Source: Candidatus Sulfidibacterium hydrothermale (lineage in GTDB: Bacteria > Bacteroidota > Bacteroidia > Bacteroidales > F082). From it: 64,000 bases of DNA. Position 1 is the first letter of the stretch; every line of letters starts with the position of its first letter. Of this stretch, positions 17,412 through 26,853 are shown piece by piece. The DNA lies in contig NZ_CP083760.1 of NCBI RefSeq assembly GCF_020149915.1, positions 2,976,001-3,040,000 of the forward strand, written 5' to 3'. A model generated the notes under the pieces. The model had not been told where the DNA came from. It ran no database searches and saw only the letters and a list, made by a program, of their open reading frames with translations. The translations under genes and the position numbers were made by a program.

Positions 17412-18573
17412 GGTCATTAGTCACTGGTCATTGGGAGGATGAACGACGAACAATTGATTTTCAGTGTTTTATATGTATTTTTCCCTATCATCCTGAACGG
17501 AGCGAAACGTAGTGAAAGAGCTCAAAGGATGTTTGGATGTAAGGATAGAAGGTGTTTGATGTTAATGATGAGTGATGAATGGGAAAAGTTATTTGTCATT
17601 GATGATTGGTCGATTTTCGCGTTTTATCTATGTTTTTTACTGTCCTCCTGAACAGAGCACAGCGGAGTGAAGGATCTAAAAATAATCACGGTTGTTAAAA
17701 TAGATGCTTCACTGCGTTCAGCATGACAAAAGAAGTTAATTTTTGGAATTTGAGATTTTTTTGTGATTTGATTTTTTGCTTTTTGTGATTTCTAACTTGG
17801 TCATTAGTCACTAGCCATTGGGAAGGATGAACAACGAACAATTGATTTTCAGTGTTTTATATGTATTTTTCCCTATCATCCTGAACGGAGCGCAGCGTAG
17901 TGAAGGAGCTCAAAGGATGTTTGGATGTGAGGATAGAAGGTGTTTGATATTAATGATGAGTGATGAATGGGAAAAGTTATTTGTCATTGATGATTGGTCG
18001 ATTTTCGCGTTTTATCTGTGTTTTTTACTGTCCTCCTGAACAGAGCACAGCGGAGTGAAGGATCTAAAAATAATCACGGTTGTTAAAATAGATGCTTCAC
18101 TGCGTTCAGCATGACAAAAGAAGTTAATTTTTGGAATTTGAGATTTTTTTGTGATTTGATTTTTTGCTTTTTGGGATTTCTAACTTGGTCATTAGTCACT
18201 GGTCATTGGGAGGATGAACGACGAACAATTGATTTTCAGTGTTTTATATGTATTTTTCCCTATCATCCTGAACGGAGCGAAACGTAGTGAAAGAGCTCAA
18301 AGGATGTTTGGATGTGAGGATAGAAGGTGTTTGATATTAATGATGAGTGATGAATGGGAAAAGTTATTTGTCATTGATGATTGGTCGATTTTCGCGTTTT
18401 ATCTGTGTTTTTTACTGTCCTCCTGAACAGAGCACAGCGGAGTGAAGGATCTAAAAATAATCACGGTTGTTAAAATAGATGCTTCACTGCGTTCAGCATG
18501 ACAAAAGAAGTTAATTTTTGGAATTTGAGATTTTTTTGTCATTTGATTTTTTGCTTTTTGGGATTTCTAACTT
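17412..18573. repeat. Tandem array of three 387-bp units
   Basis: Three nearly identical units start at 17412, 17799 and 18187 (387, 388 and 387 bp). Each contains a T/G-rich part, a half copy and a full inverted-repeat copy of the CTGAACGnAGnGAAGGATC family (full copies at 17641-17728, 18029-18116 and 18416-18503). The first bases of a fourth unit follow. The array is bracketed by 70-bp exact direct repeats (17101-17170 and 18616-18685). A 70-73 residue reading frame recurs in each unit but is made of the repeat itself. Confidence 0.93.
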
Positions 18574-18615
18574 GGTCATTAGTCACTAGCCATTGGGAAA
18601 GATGAACGATGAACA

Positions 18616-18685
18616 CTTGATTTTCAACGCTTTAATATTTCCCTTAGTGGTACTTTGTGATGTCCTTTGCACTCCTTTGTGGTGA
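18616..18685. repeat. Second copy of the 70-bp flanking repeat
   Basis: All 70 bases are identical to 17101-17170. The sequence includes CTTAGTGGTACTTTGTG and ends in CTTTGTGGTGA. Related CTTTGTGGT sequences occur near 59885 and 63555-63720. Confidence 0.85.
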
Positions 18686-18725
18686 ATAGCATCTTCGCTC
18701 AATGTAAACACACCTTTCCCTTCCA

Positions 18726-18753
18726 CTTTTCAGGTCTGGTCCGACCTGAAAAG
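18726..18753. repeat. Palindromic CTTTTCAGGTC repeat
   Basis: An 11-bp perfect inverted repeat (CTTTTCAGGTC / GACCTGAAAAG) with a 6-nt centre. It is one of at least six related hairpins in the window (also 55260-55287, 59751-59778, 59820-59851, 63743-63772 and 63801-63832). This copy lies downstream of the prenyl synthase gene and could act as a terminator stem. Confidence 0.75.
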
Positions 18754-18837
18754 AGAAACCGTCATTGCGGGGAGGCACGATGAAGCAATCCCGGTTTTAG
18801 GCACCATTCTCAAACACCATCCGGGATAAAAACCCGG

Positions 18838-19824
18838 TTAGAAACTTCTTTTATAAATGGATTCGGCCAGCTCGAAAAGGCGCGCGCTTTGTTCTTTCCC
18901 AATGGATAATGCTTTCAGCGACGCCAGCGCTTCCTCGTAAAATTTTTCCATGATGGCAAATGTATCTTTGTGCACATCCAGGGCTTCATAAACGGCTTTC
19001 ATTTCCGCAATTTTCTTCTCTTCATCTTTTTCATCAAAAAGATCGAAAATTTTCCGGCGTTGTTCGTCGTCGGCTTTGGTCAGCGAAAGACAAAGCAGGT
19101 ACGTTTTTTTGTTTTGCAGGATATCTCCGCCGATGCGTTTTCCAAAAGTTTTCTGGTCGCCAAACGTATCGAGATAATCATCTTTTATCTGAAAAGCCAG
19201 TCCGAGTTTCTCCCCAAAATTATAGATGTTTTTCTGGTCTTCGGCCGATGCGCCACCGAGAATGGCGCCCATATGCAATGCGGCCGCCAGCAAAACCGAT
19301 GTTTTCAGCCGGATCATGTTCATATACTCCTCCAGCGACACTTCCGGAATATCTTCAAAATCCACGTCATACTGTTCTCCTTCAATCACCTCGGCAGCTA
19401 CTTTTTCAAAAGCCGTCATCAAAGCAAAATGTTTATCGCGGGGCGCTTTGTTAATCAGGTGAATGGCATGCAGCAGCATGGCATCGCCGGTAAGGATGGC
19501 TTTGTTCACGCCAAAAGCCTTGTGAACGGTGGTTTCGTTACGGCGGATATCGGCTTTGTCAATAATATCATCGTGCACCAGCGTAAAATTATGATACGTT
19601 TCAATGGCGCAGGCCGTATCGAGGGCTTCGGAAATATCGCCGCCAAAAGCTTCGCAGGCGGTCAGCAACAGCACCGGACGAATCCGTTTGGCTTTCATTT
19701 TCATGATCTGCAAAGCCGGTTCATACAACACCTTCGGGAATCCTTCATATCCTTTGGTGAAAAGATAATCTTCAAAAATGGCTTTCAGTTCGTCTGCCGA
19801 ATGTTTTTGATGTGAGTTTGTCAT
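18838..19824 (-). CDS. Polyprenyl (geranylgeranyl/farnesyl-type) diphosphate synthase
   Basis: A 328-residue trans-isoprenyl diphosphate synthase that condenses isopentenyl diphosphate with allylic diphosphates. The first Asp-rich motif is D85-D86-x-x-D89 (HDDIID) and the second is D216-D217-x-x-D220 (KDDYLD). The aromatic residue F80, five positions before the first motif, is of the kind that limits chain length, so a C15-C20 product is likelier than a long quinone tail; this is inference. It follows the mevalonate kinase gene by 10 nt, so it is the third gene of the mevalonate operon. Confidence 0.92.
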   Translation of the reverse strand: MTNSHQKHSADELKAIFEDYLFTKGYEGFPKVLYEPALQIMKMKAKRIRPVLLLTACEAFGGDISEALDTACAIETYHNFTLVHDDIIDKADIRRNETTVHKAFGVNKAILTGDAMLLHAIHLINKAPRDKHFALMTAFEKVAAEVIEGEQYDVDFEDIPEVSLEEYMNMIRLKTSVLLAAALHMGAILGGASAEDQKNIYNFGEKLGLAFQIKDDYLDTFGDQKTFGKRIGGDILQNKKTYLLCLSLTKADDEQRRKIFDLFDEKDEEKKIAEMKAVYEALDVHKDTFAIMEKFYEEALASLKALSIGKEQSARLFELAESIYKRSF

Positions 19825-19834
19825 TATTTTCTTT

Positions 19835-20776
19835 TTAAAATTGCTGAACTATCTGAAGAGAAAACGGTTTCAGGAAATTTTTCGTCTGTTCAAAATCACG
19901 GGTAAACCCGAGCATCATTCCGCCGCCGCCCGAGCCACACAGTTTTAAAGAACAGAGGTTGTTTTCCAGTCCTTTTTGCCACAAAGGCAACAGTTTTTCG
20001 GGAATCATGGGCCGGAAATACTGCAAAGTAAAAGCCGAAAGTTTTTCCACAACCGGTAACAACGAAAGGGCATCGCCCGCCAGGTAGCTACGGATGCACC
20101 CGGAATTCAACGGAATCAGTTCCGTTTTCAGTTTTTCGGAAAACGCGGGGTCTTCGCATTGTTTTACAAAATAACGGACCAGCGGTTGTGTTTCGCCGGT
20201 CATTTCCGTATCAAGCAAAAACACCGCGCCGCCCGACGACGTTTCAAAATGCGGCAAATCAACTATTTTCAGGCGGTTATCGCTTTCCACCTTCACCGCT
20301 TTTTGCAGATAACAAATTAACGGATCCAGCCCGGAACTTTTGCCATGAAACCACGATTCCATTTCGGCCATCGTCTGTTTTAGCACAGCCAGTTTTTCAT
20401 TGGAAAGCTGGTCGTCCGCCGGAATTTTATCCCGTCCGTAACGGTCGTAAACCGCTGCCACCAGCGCACCAGAACTGCCCAACCCGTAACCCGACGGGAT
20501 GTTGCTGTTGAAGACAAGTCCGCGGTTTACATCGTTCTCGAACTGCGCAACATCCAGTTTTCCCGAAAAATGTTTTTTCTGCGAAAGCTGCCTGAGATAA
20601 GCGGCATATTTTTTCAAATGGCTGTTCGAATCCAGGGTCGTCTGTTGCTGCGGCTGAAAAGCGAACGCCCCTTCTAACTTGCTGTAAGGAATACTCAACG
20701 CTTCGGAACCCGCCATAAGCGCATACTCACCAAACAACAGGATTTTCGAATAAAACCGCTTGCACTCCTTCATCAT
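19835..20776 (-). CDS. GHMP kinase, probably mevalonate kinase
   Basis: A 313-residue GHMP-superfamily kinase. The N-terminal substrate strand includes KILLFGEYALMAG. The ATP-binding motif is PSGYGLGSSGALVAAVYD and the C-terminal glycine-rich motif is LKLCGSGGGGMMLGF. The position between diphosphomevalonate decarboxylase and a prenyl synthase makes mevalonate or phosphomevalonate phosphorylation the likely reaction. The GEYALMAG form fits mevalonate kinase-like enzymes. Its ATG shares one base with the stop codon of the preceding gene; a second ATG follows immediately. No separate phosphomevalonate kinase gene is visible here. Confidence 0.85.
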   Translation of the reverse strand: MMKECKRFYSKILLFGEYALMAGSEALSIPYSKLEGAFAFQPQQQTTLDSNSHLKKYAAYLRQLSQKKHFSGKLDVAQFENDVNRGLVFNSNIPSGYGLGSSGALVAAVYDRYGRDKIPADDQLSNEKLAVLKQTMAEMESWFHGKSSGLDPLICYLQKAVKVESDNRLKIVDLPHFETSSGGAVFLLDTEMTGETQPLVRYFVKQCEDPAFSEKLKTELIPLNSGCIRSYLAGDALSLLPVVEKLSAFTLQYFRPMIPEKLLPLWQKGLENNLCSLKLCGSGGGGMMLGFTRDFEQTKNFLKPFSLQIVQQF

Positions 20777-21870
20777 TACAGGATTTTTTCAGGACCGTTC
20801 CCCACTTCATCTTCAATAAATCCCAACGGGCTCAAAAATGCCGTCAGTTCGTTTTGAATAAACGGCAGGATGTCTGCTTTAGCCGAAGCCGGATAAAGCA
20901 GATGCACGTTGGGGCCGGCATCGAGGGTAAAACATAGCGGCAAACCGGTTTCTTCGCGAAAAGCAAAAACCTTTTCGATGATTTGCAGGGTGTTGGGTTT
21001 CATCAACAAAAAGTAAGGCTGCGAAGTCATCATCATGGCATGCAACGTCAGGGCTTCCGACTCGGTAATGCGGATAAACGTTTCCATATCGCCGGTACGC
21101 AGGGCTTTCAGCAAATCGGCCAGGTTCCGGTGAGCCTGCCGGAAACGTTCGGCAGCAAACGGATTGGTTTTCATCAGGCTGTGTCCTACCCGGCTGGAAA
21201 CTTTTTTCTGTCCGGCATCTACCAGCAAAATGGTATCCTGGTAATTTTGAAAAACAGGATCAATTCCTTCGTTCACCGGGAAACCGTAAAAATCGGAAGT
21301 GCCGGCCACGGCTTCGGTCTCACCCCAGATCACCAGTCCGCCGTACACCGACCGGGCAGCGCTGCCCGACCCCAAACGGGCCACATAAGAAGCCTTGCGG
21401 CGAAAGTCATCCTCATTTTGCAATGTTCCGAAATACTGACGTTCCAAATCGCACAATACCATGGCCAGCACGCTCATTCCCGAGGCGGAAGAAGCAATAC
21501 CGGCAGAATGCGGAAAGGTGTTTTTGGAACGGATAACAAATTTCAACTGACCGATAAAAGGAAAGATATCCAAAAGCGTTTCAAAGAATTTCAGTGTTTT
21601 TTGCTCAAAAACCGGATGACGGTTTCCGTCGAAATAAAACTCCATCTCAGGTTTTCCGGCAACAGACGGAGAATAGGCTACTTCCGTTTCGGAACGCGAC
21701 TTGCTCAACGTGAAGCTGATAGACGGGTTTTGCGGAATTTGTACCGGTTTTTTTCCCCAGTATTTTACCAGCGCAATGTTTGACGGACTGCGCCAGGCGA
21801 TTTTTCCGGAAGGGACTGCCGCTTCGGGAAATCTTAGATCAGAATGATGATAATCAGGTTCGGAATGCAC
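20776..21870 (-). CDS. mvaD: Diphosphomevalonate decarboxylase
   Basis: A 364-residue GHMP-fold enzyme that converts mevalonate 5-diphosphate to isopentenyl diphosphate with ATP. Diagnostic segments are SPSNIALVKYWGK near residue 30, the ATP motif HSAGIASSASGMSVLA and the C-terminal FTLDAGPNVHLLYP with the catalytic-type Asp. It is the first gene of a three-gene mevalonate operon (decarboxylase, kinase, prenyl synthase). The N-terminus has an about 20-residue extension rich in His and Asp compared with typical members; the next start would lose conserved sequence. Confidence 0.92.
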   Translation of the reverse strand: MHSEPDYHHSDLRFPEAAVPSGKIAWRSPSNIALVKYWGKKPVQIPQNPSISFTLSKSRSETEVAYSPSVAGKPEMEFYFDGNRHPVFEQKTLKFFETLLDIFPFIGQLKFVIRSKNTFPHSAGIASSASGMSVLAMVLCDLERQYFGTLQNEDDFRRKASYVARLGSGSAARSVYGGLVIWGETEAVAGTSDFYGFPVNEGIDPVFQNYQDTILLVDAGQKKVSSRVGHSLMKTNPFAAERFRQAHRNLADLLKALRTGDMETFIRITESEALTLHAMMMTSQPYFLLMKPNTLQIIEKVFAFREETGLPLCFTLDAGPNVHLLYPASAKADILPFIQNELTAFLSPLGFIEDEVGNGPEKIL

Positions 21871-22022
21871 GTTTTTACTGTTTTCTAACTATTTAACACC
21901 GGGGTTACAGGCCCGTATTTGATCGCCAAAATTAAAAAAATTACGGAGACGAATGATTTGAATCCTGATTCCGCAGCGAAAATCACCGGTAAAAAAATTC
22001 ATAACAAAATCAAAAATTTGTT

Positions 22023-22030
22023 TATTTTTG
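22023..22030 (+). promoter_or_regulatory. Promoter -7 box of tRNA-Cys
   Basis: TATTTTTG (TAnnTTTG) lies 16 nt before the first base of tRNA-Cys. Confidence 0.6.
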
Positions 22031-22046
22031 CAGTCCGTTTTTAGAG

Positions 22047-22117
22047 GGTACCGTGGCCGAGTGGCTAGGCGGAGGTCTGCAAAACCTTATACAGCGGTTC
22101 GAATCCGCTCGGTACCT
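22047..22117 (+). tRNA. tRNA-Cys (anticodon GCA)
   Basis: A 71-nt cloverleaf. A 7-bp acceptor stem (GGTACCG / CGGTACC) and discriminator U73, the identity base of tRNA-Cys, are present. The anticodon loop reads CTGCAAA with GCA, and the T-arm contains GGTTCGAATCC. The 3' CCA is not encoded. A terminator hairpin follows. Confidence 0.96.
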
Positions 22118-22123
22118 CAGATG

Positions 22124-22160
22124 AAAAGAGGCTGTTTCCAAAAGGCAGTCTCTTTTTTTT
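22124..22160 (+). terminator. Terminator of tRNA-Cys
   Basis: An AGAGGCTG / CAGTCTCT stem, with one G-T pair, is followed by eight T. Confidence 0.8.
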
Positions 22161-22273
22161 ATGATTAATTTTTGTCTTTGGGGATTTTGCTTGTGATTTG
22201 TTTTTTGGGATTTCTAACCTGGTCATCTGCAACGACGAACGATTGATTTTCTGTATTTTATATCTATTTCCAG

Positions 22274-22819
22274 TGTCATTCTGAACGGAGCACAGCGAAG
22301 TGAAGAATCTCAAAAATATTATTTTTGTAAACATCCTCTAATCAACGAAAAATGAAACCTATAGGAACCCATAACTACTTTGTATACATTACAACCAACC
22401 AAAATAAAACCGTACTTTATACCGGCGTAACCAACAATTTACCTTATCGGCTGGAACAACATGAGGAAAATGCAAAAACTACTAAAACTTCTTTTGCAGG
22501 CAAATACAATTGCTACCATCTTATTTATTATGAACGTTTTGAATATATTCAACACGCTATTGACAGGGAAAAAGAAATAAAAGGATGGGTACGACGAAAA
22601 AAGGAGAAATTAATCAATGAATTTAATCCTGAATGGAAATTTTTAAATGACGAAATTGAAGATTGAAATCTTTTCCTCTCCAAAAAATTTTTACTCCTGT
22701 CCGAAGGACTCTGCCGAAGGCATCGCTTCGTGACTTCGGAGAACGAAGCGCAACGAAGTGAAAGAGCTCAAAAAACTGGCAATAGTTAAAATAGATTCTT
22801 CGCTACGCTCAGAAGGACA
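22274..22819. mobile_element. Possible GIY-YIG nuclease element with inverted ends
   Basis: The GIY-YIG gene is flanked on the left by TGTCATTCTGAACGGAG (22274 onward) and on the right by the inverted counterpart ending at 22819 (AGATTCTTCGC to AGAAGGACA). The same two ends bound the dispersed 79-bp repeat. The right flank (22698-22819) is itself close to a complete copy of that repeat, so the gene may simply lie between two repeats. No target duplication was found. Treating it as one element is a hypothesis. Confidence 0.4.
22352..22666 (+). CDS. GIY-YIG nuclease family protein
   Basis: A 104-residue single-domain GIY-YIG protein. The motif strands read YFVYITTNQN and VLYTGVTNNLPYRLEQHE (Y-V-Y ... 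Y-T-G, with the usual Arg and His downstream). A conserved Glu lies in IDREKEIKGW. The family includes homing-type and repair endonucleases; stand-alone members such as this are poorly characterised. It is the only gene in a 1.5-kb repeat-rich stretch and is bordered on both sides by inverted ends of a dispersed repeat. This suggests an element-encoded nuclease rather than a housekeeping gene, which is inference. Confidence 0.85.
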   Translation: MKPIGTHNYFVYITTNQNKTVLYTGVTNNLPYRLEQHEENAKTTKTSFAGKYNCYHLIYYERFEYIQHAIDREKEIKGWVRRKKEKLINEFNPEWKFLNDEIED

Positions 22820-23673
22820 AATCGGTTGATTTCTGGAATTTGTCTTTTTGTTTTTTGGAATTTCTAACTGGTCATTGGTGATTTGGCGAGTGGTGAATTG
22901 TTGATTTTCAGTATTTTAACCATACTTTTACTGTCATCCTGAACGAAGTGAAGGATCTCAAAAAAACTGGCAATAGTTAAAATAGATTCTTCGCTACGCT
23001 CAGAAGGACAAAAGAAGTTGATTTTTGGTGTTTGTCTTTTTGTTTTTGGGGATTTCTCGCTTGGTCATTAGTCATTGGATGATTGGTTGGTTTTAAGCAG
23101 TTTGGCGTTCTGTGTTCTGTGTTTTGCGTTTAGGGTTTGAGATTTTTTTGGAGTTTGATTTTTTGTCTTTTGGAGATTTTCACCCCATCGCAACTTCGCC
23201 TTTTCTTCTTCCCGCGTCCTCGCGCAATGCCCCGCCCACCCACCCCGTTTGGATATTTGGATGGAAGATGGATGATGTTTGGATGGAGGATGTTTGATGT
23301 CAATGATGAATAAATTGGTCATTGGTTGATTTTGAGTAGTTTATGCGTTTGGGGTTTGGGGGTTTTCCGGAATTTGTTTTTTGGAACTTCGTTTGTCATT
23401 TGTCTTTTGTTTTTTGCGATTTCCTTTGCGATTTGTCTTTTGCCTTTTGGTGCTTCATTTGAACTTTCCTTTTCCCCGTTTTGAAAATTGATGTTTTCAC
23501 TTTATTTTTGTCACTGGCCATGTGGGGTTTTGGTGATTTGGTGATTTAGTGATTGGTGAATGGTGAGTAGTGAGTGGTGATTGGTCATTGGTTATTGGTT
23601 ATTTGTGTTTTGTTTTTTGAATTTTGTTTTTTGTTGTTTGTTTTTTGTGATTTTTTTTTTTTGATTCGTTACT
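22667..23673. repeat. Repeat-rich intergenic region
   Basis: It contains two full inverted-repeat elements (22698-22819 and 22932-23010), T/G-rich tracts with ATTGGTCATT motifs and a GATG-rich tract near 23255-23300. Frames of up to 84 codons here are built from these repeats and are not supported as genes. Confidence 0.7.
22932..23010. repeat. 79-bp MITE-like inverted-repeat element
   Basis: Arms start TGTCATCCTGAACGAAG and, inverted, end CGCTCAGAAGGACA. The interior is AAAACTGGCAATAGTTAAAA. Same-length copies lie at 26522-26600 and 26854-26932, and a longer one at 26155-26243. Confidence 0.85.
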
Positions 23674-25920
23674 ATGAAACCCGTCCGTAAACTTTTGCTC
23701 TTTGTTGTCCGTTTGGCTCTCCTTTGCAGTGTGATGCTTTCCTTTGCGTTTTCCCCTGCTGTTTCTTCGCTTTCTGCTTTGCCTGATGATGATGAATATG
23801 CCAATGCGGAAGATACGGTAACCGGTTACGGATATATTGCTACTGCCGATGAATTAACCAAACAAATCCTTGCTCATGTTGTCTTGTCCCTTTCTCCGGA
23901 TTCTGTCTCCGGGGTGCCTGCCGATACCGTCTGGAAACTGGAAACCAATGAGGCCGGTACCGCTTTCTTTTCCCTGCCGGTGAAAATCTCTTCCGCTGAT
24001 GCAATAAGCCTTTTCCCGGTGCTTAATGCTCGGGTTTTCCCTCATTCGGGCAGCGGATTTAATTTTATCTCTCCGGTGATTGTCCATGCTAAAATTCTGG
24101 TGTTTAATGCCAATGGTCTGCTGGTGACCGTGGAAGAAATTACAGGACGTCATGCTTTTGTTAACCTGAGGAACCAAAGTAACGGTTTGTATGTTTACCG
24201 GGTGGTGGGTGATAAAGGGGTGGTGTCTTCCGGTAAGTTTATCAAAACAAATGGGGTTGTAAAGAATGTGCGTGGTGAGGTGCCGGATAATGCTTTTAAA
24301 TCTGCTGATTTCGGCTTTAAAAGTACGGCTTCCGAAGTGGCTTATTATTGGTTGAAGTGGCGTAAGGAGGGGTATAAAACGGACAGTGTTCGCCTGAGTC
24401 TTCATGAAGGCGATAACGGAACGCAGACCATTGCGATGGAACCTTTGCCGTTGGATACGCTTTGGGCTACGGGTAACTTTAAAGCGGTTGATGAAAACAA
24501 CATGGGTTTAGAAGATGTTATTCTATACTTTAAACCGGATAGTGTGTTCAACCACACCCCCGACACCACATTCAAGATGGAAACCAAGGCGGATGGAAGC
24601 ATCAGTTTCAAAGTTCCGGTCTGGATTAGTAACATCTCTAAACAAGATCCTATAAACGCTAAGTATCAATTAAAATGGAGTGAAGACGGTTACAAGACGG
24701 ATAGTGCAGCATTCACGCTCACAGAAGGCGACAACGGAACACAAACAATAAAACTAACACCCTTACCAGTAGACACCACCTGGGGACAAGTTTTTATTGG
24801 AATTAGAAACAAAGAAACCGGAGAATCGATTACAGATATTACAGAATTAGAAATTACCCCAGATAGTATTGCAGATAAAACTCCAGATACAACTTATCAC
24901 ATTAAAACAAATGAAAGCGGATTTATTTATGATAACTTCCCAGTTAGAATCAGTAACAAGTTGCCGCCTTCGGAAATCAGGGCAAAATACAAGATAAAAT
25001 GGGTTAAGGATGGTTTTTTCACGGACAGCACAGAAGTAACGCTAAAAGACGGAAAAAACGATCCAGTCTTTGTTTACTTACAACCTTTACCACCAGGTAA
25101 AGTAACGCTGATAGACACGGTAAGAGATTTAGAAACCAAGAAACCTTTGGAAAACATCATAACGAACATTATAGTAGCAGACACAGTATTCGCCACAGAC
25201 ACTACGGACGAAAACGGAGTATTCACTTTTAAAAACATTCCACAAGGAACAGCATTAACGCTTAACATCCACGGATCCACAAGCCACTACTCATTACTAA
25301 GCGTAAGCGGTTACAAAACACCAAGTGACGTTCCTTTAAACACAACAGATACTATCTTCGGAGTTTACAACGCTTACTTGATTGCAAGAAACCCAATAAC
25401 CAGCGCCACACACATCAGGCAATTCTGCGGAGAAAACACCAACCAAGACACAATACCTTTTAGTTTCGACAACGATACTAACCTATCAACATATGTTACT
25501 GAATCCGACAGAGAACAATACAGGGCTTGGTTCAAACAATTCGAAAAAGACACTGACAGTGCATTCATATTCAAAGAAAGCGAAACCAGTGTCAAAGGAA
25601 AAGAAGGAATTTTCATCTACAACGGCTCCTACGCCACAGACGCTTATCAAGGAGAATACTCTACCCCATTAGGAAAAGTATATCCTGTAATATATGCAAT
25701 AAGCAGTCAATTCATCTCAGAATACAGTGTTTTTGTTCACGAAGATCTAAGAGGACTTGGATACAGAGAAGTTAGTTGGACTAATAGTGTAATGAATGCA
25801 AAAGGTTCTGTATTTACAGATGAGGACAAAACACTAATCAAGATAGGACGAGAATACTATAAACAATTTTATGACGGAAAAACAAATATTGACCTTGATT
25901 TCATCTCTGATGACGAATAG
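23674..25920 (+). CDS. Secreted repeat protein, chimeric, with an internal T9SS sorting-like segment
   Basis: A 748-residue protein with a signal peptide (about residues 1-27). I do not recognise a function. It carries at least three copies of a module with PDS, PDTT and PVxIS motifs (starting near residues 74, 287 and 406), each followed by an LKW-EGYKTDS-EGDNGTQTI type segment. Residues 139-191 (AKILVFNANGLLV to VVSSGKFIK) closely resemble a type A T9SS sorting domain, which normally sits at the very C-terminus. A carboxypeptidase-regulatory-like beta domain follows near 480-540. A C-terminal part near 700 (VHEDLRGLGYR) faintly recalls a degenerate metalloprotease site. From about 24600 onward codon use shifts to A-rich, as if two sources were joined. 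The gene lies between two repeat arrays. Confidence 0.75.
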   Translation: MKPVRKLLLFVVRLALLCSVMLSFAFSPAVSSLSALPDDDEYANAEDTVTGYGYIATADELTKQILAHVVLSLSPDSVSGVPADTVWKLETNEAGTAFFSLPVKISSADAISLFPVLNARVFPHSGSGFNFISPVIVHAKILVFNANGLLVTVEEITGRHAFVNLRNQSNGLYVYRVVGDKGVVSSGKFIKTNGVVKNVRGEVPDNAFKSADFGFKSTASEVAYYWLKWRKEGYKTDSVRLSLHEGDNGTQTIAMEPLPLDTLWATGNFKAVDENNMGLEDVILYFKPDSVFNHTPDTTFKMETKADGSISFKVPVWISNISKQDPINAKYQLKWSEDGYKTDSAAFTLTEGDNGTQTIKLTPLPVDTTWGQVFIGIRNKETGESITDITELEITPDSIADKTPDTTYHIKTNESGFIYDNFPVRISNKLPPSEIRAKYKIKWVKDGFFTDSTEVTLKDGKNDPVFVYLQPLPPGKVTLIDTVRDLETKKPLENIITNIIVADTVFATDTTDENGVFTFKNIPQGTALTLNIHGSTSHYSLLSVSGYKTPSDVPLNTTDTIFGVYNAYLIARNPITSATHIRQFCGENTNQDTIPFSFDNDTNLSTYVTESDREQYRAWFKQFEKDTDSAFIFKESETSVKGKEGIFIYNGSYATDAYQGEYSTPLGKVYPVIYAISSQFISEYSVFVHEDLRGLGYREVSWTNSVMNAKGSVFTDEDKTLIKIGREYYKQFYDGKTNIDLDFISDDE

Positions 25921-26154
25921 TGGTGAGCGTGAATAGTGAATAGTGAATAGTGAATGGTGAGTGGCGAGTGGTGATTGGTTGATTTTCAGTATTTTACCTG
26001 TATTTCCGCTGTCATCCTGAACGAAGTGAAGGATCTCAGAGGTTGTTTGGATGTGAGGATGGAGGATGTTTGATGTCAATGATGAGTGATGAATGGGAAA
26101 AAGTTATTAGTTATTGATATTGGTTGATTTTCAATATTCTACTCATATTTTCAT

Positions 26155-26243
26155 TGTCATTCTGAACGGAGCGCAGCGTAGTGAAGGATCTCAAAAAAAC
26201 TGGCAATAGTTAAAATAGATTCTTCGCTACGCTCAGAAGGACA
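26155..26243. repeat. 89-bp MITE-like inverted-repeat element
   Basis: Same arms and interior as the 79-bp form but with GGAGCGCAGCGTAGTG in the left arm, 10 bp longer. Confidence 0.8.
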
Positions 26244-26521
26244 AAAGAAGTTGTTTTTTTTGGAATTTGATTTTTTGTCTTTGGGGATTTCTCGCTTGGT
26301 CATTAGTCATTGGATGATTGGTTGGTTTTAAGCAGTTTGGCGTTCTGTGTTTTGCGTTTAGGGTTTGAGATTTTTTTGTGATTTGCTTTTTTGTTTTTTG
26401 GGATTTCCTTTGCGATTTGTCTTTTTGTTTTTTGGGTTTTCTAACTTGGTCATTGGGAAACGATGAACGATGAATGTTGAGTGATGAATGGTTGATTTTC
26501 AGTATTTTACCACACTTTTAC

Positions 26522-26600
26522 TGTCATCCTGAACGAAGTGAAGGATCTCAAAAAAACTGGCAATAGTTAAAATAGATTCTTCGCTACGCTCAGAAGGACA
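26522..26600. repeat. 79-bp MITE-like inverted-repeat element
   Basis: Same ends, interior and length as 22932-23010. Confidence 0.85.
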
Positions 26601-26853
26601 AAAGAAGTTGTTTTTTTTGGAATTTGATTTTTTGTCTTTGGGGATTTCTCGCTTGGTCATTAGTCATTGGATGATTGGTTGGTTTTAAGCAGTTTGGCGT
26701 TCTGTGTTCTGTGTTTTGCGTTTAGGGTTTGAGATTTTTTTGCGATTTGTTTTTTTGTTTTTTGGGATTTTTAACTTGGTCATTGGGAAACGATGAACGA
26801 TGAATGTTGAGTGATGAGTGGTTGATTTTCAGTATTTTACCCGTATTTTTCAC

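Noticed and set aside
17439-18426. A 70-73 residue reading frame repeated three times in the tandem array (MNxEQLIFSVLYVFF...)
   Set aside because: It is made of the same intergenic repeats found elsewhere without a frame. It spans inverted-repeat arms, has no independent promoter and shows no family resemblance; its repetition simply follows the DNA duplication.
17412-18573. Tandem array as a CRISPR locus
   Set aside because: Units are 387 bp and identical throughout. There are no short repeats with unique spacers and no cas genes.
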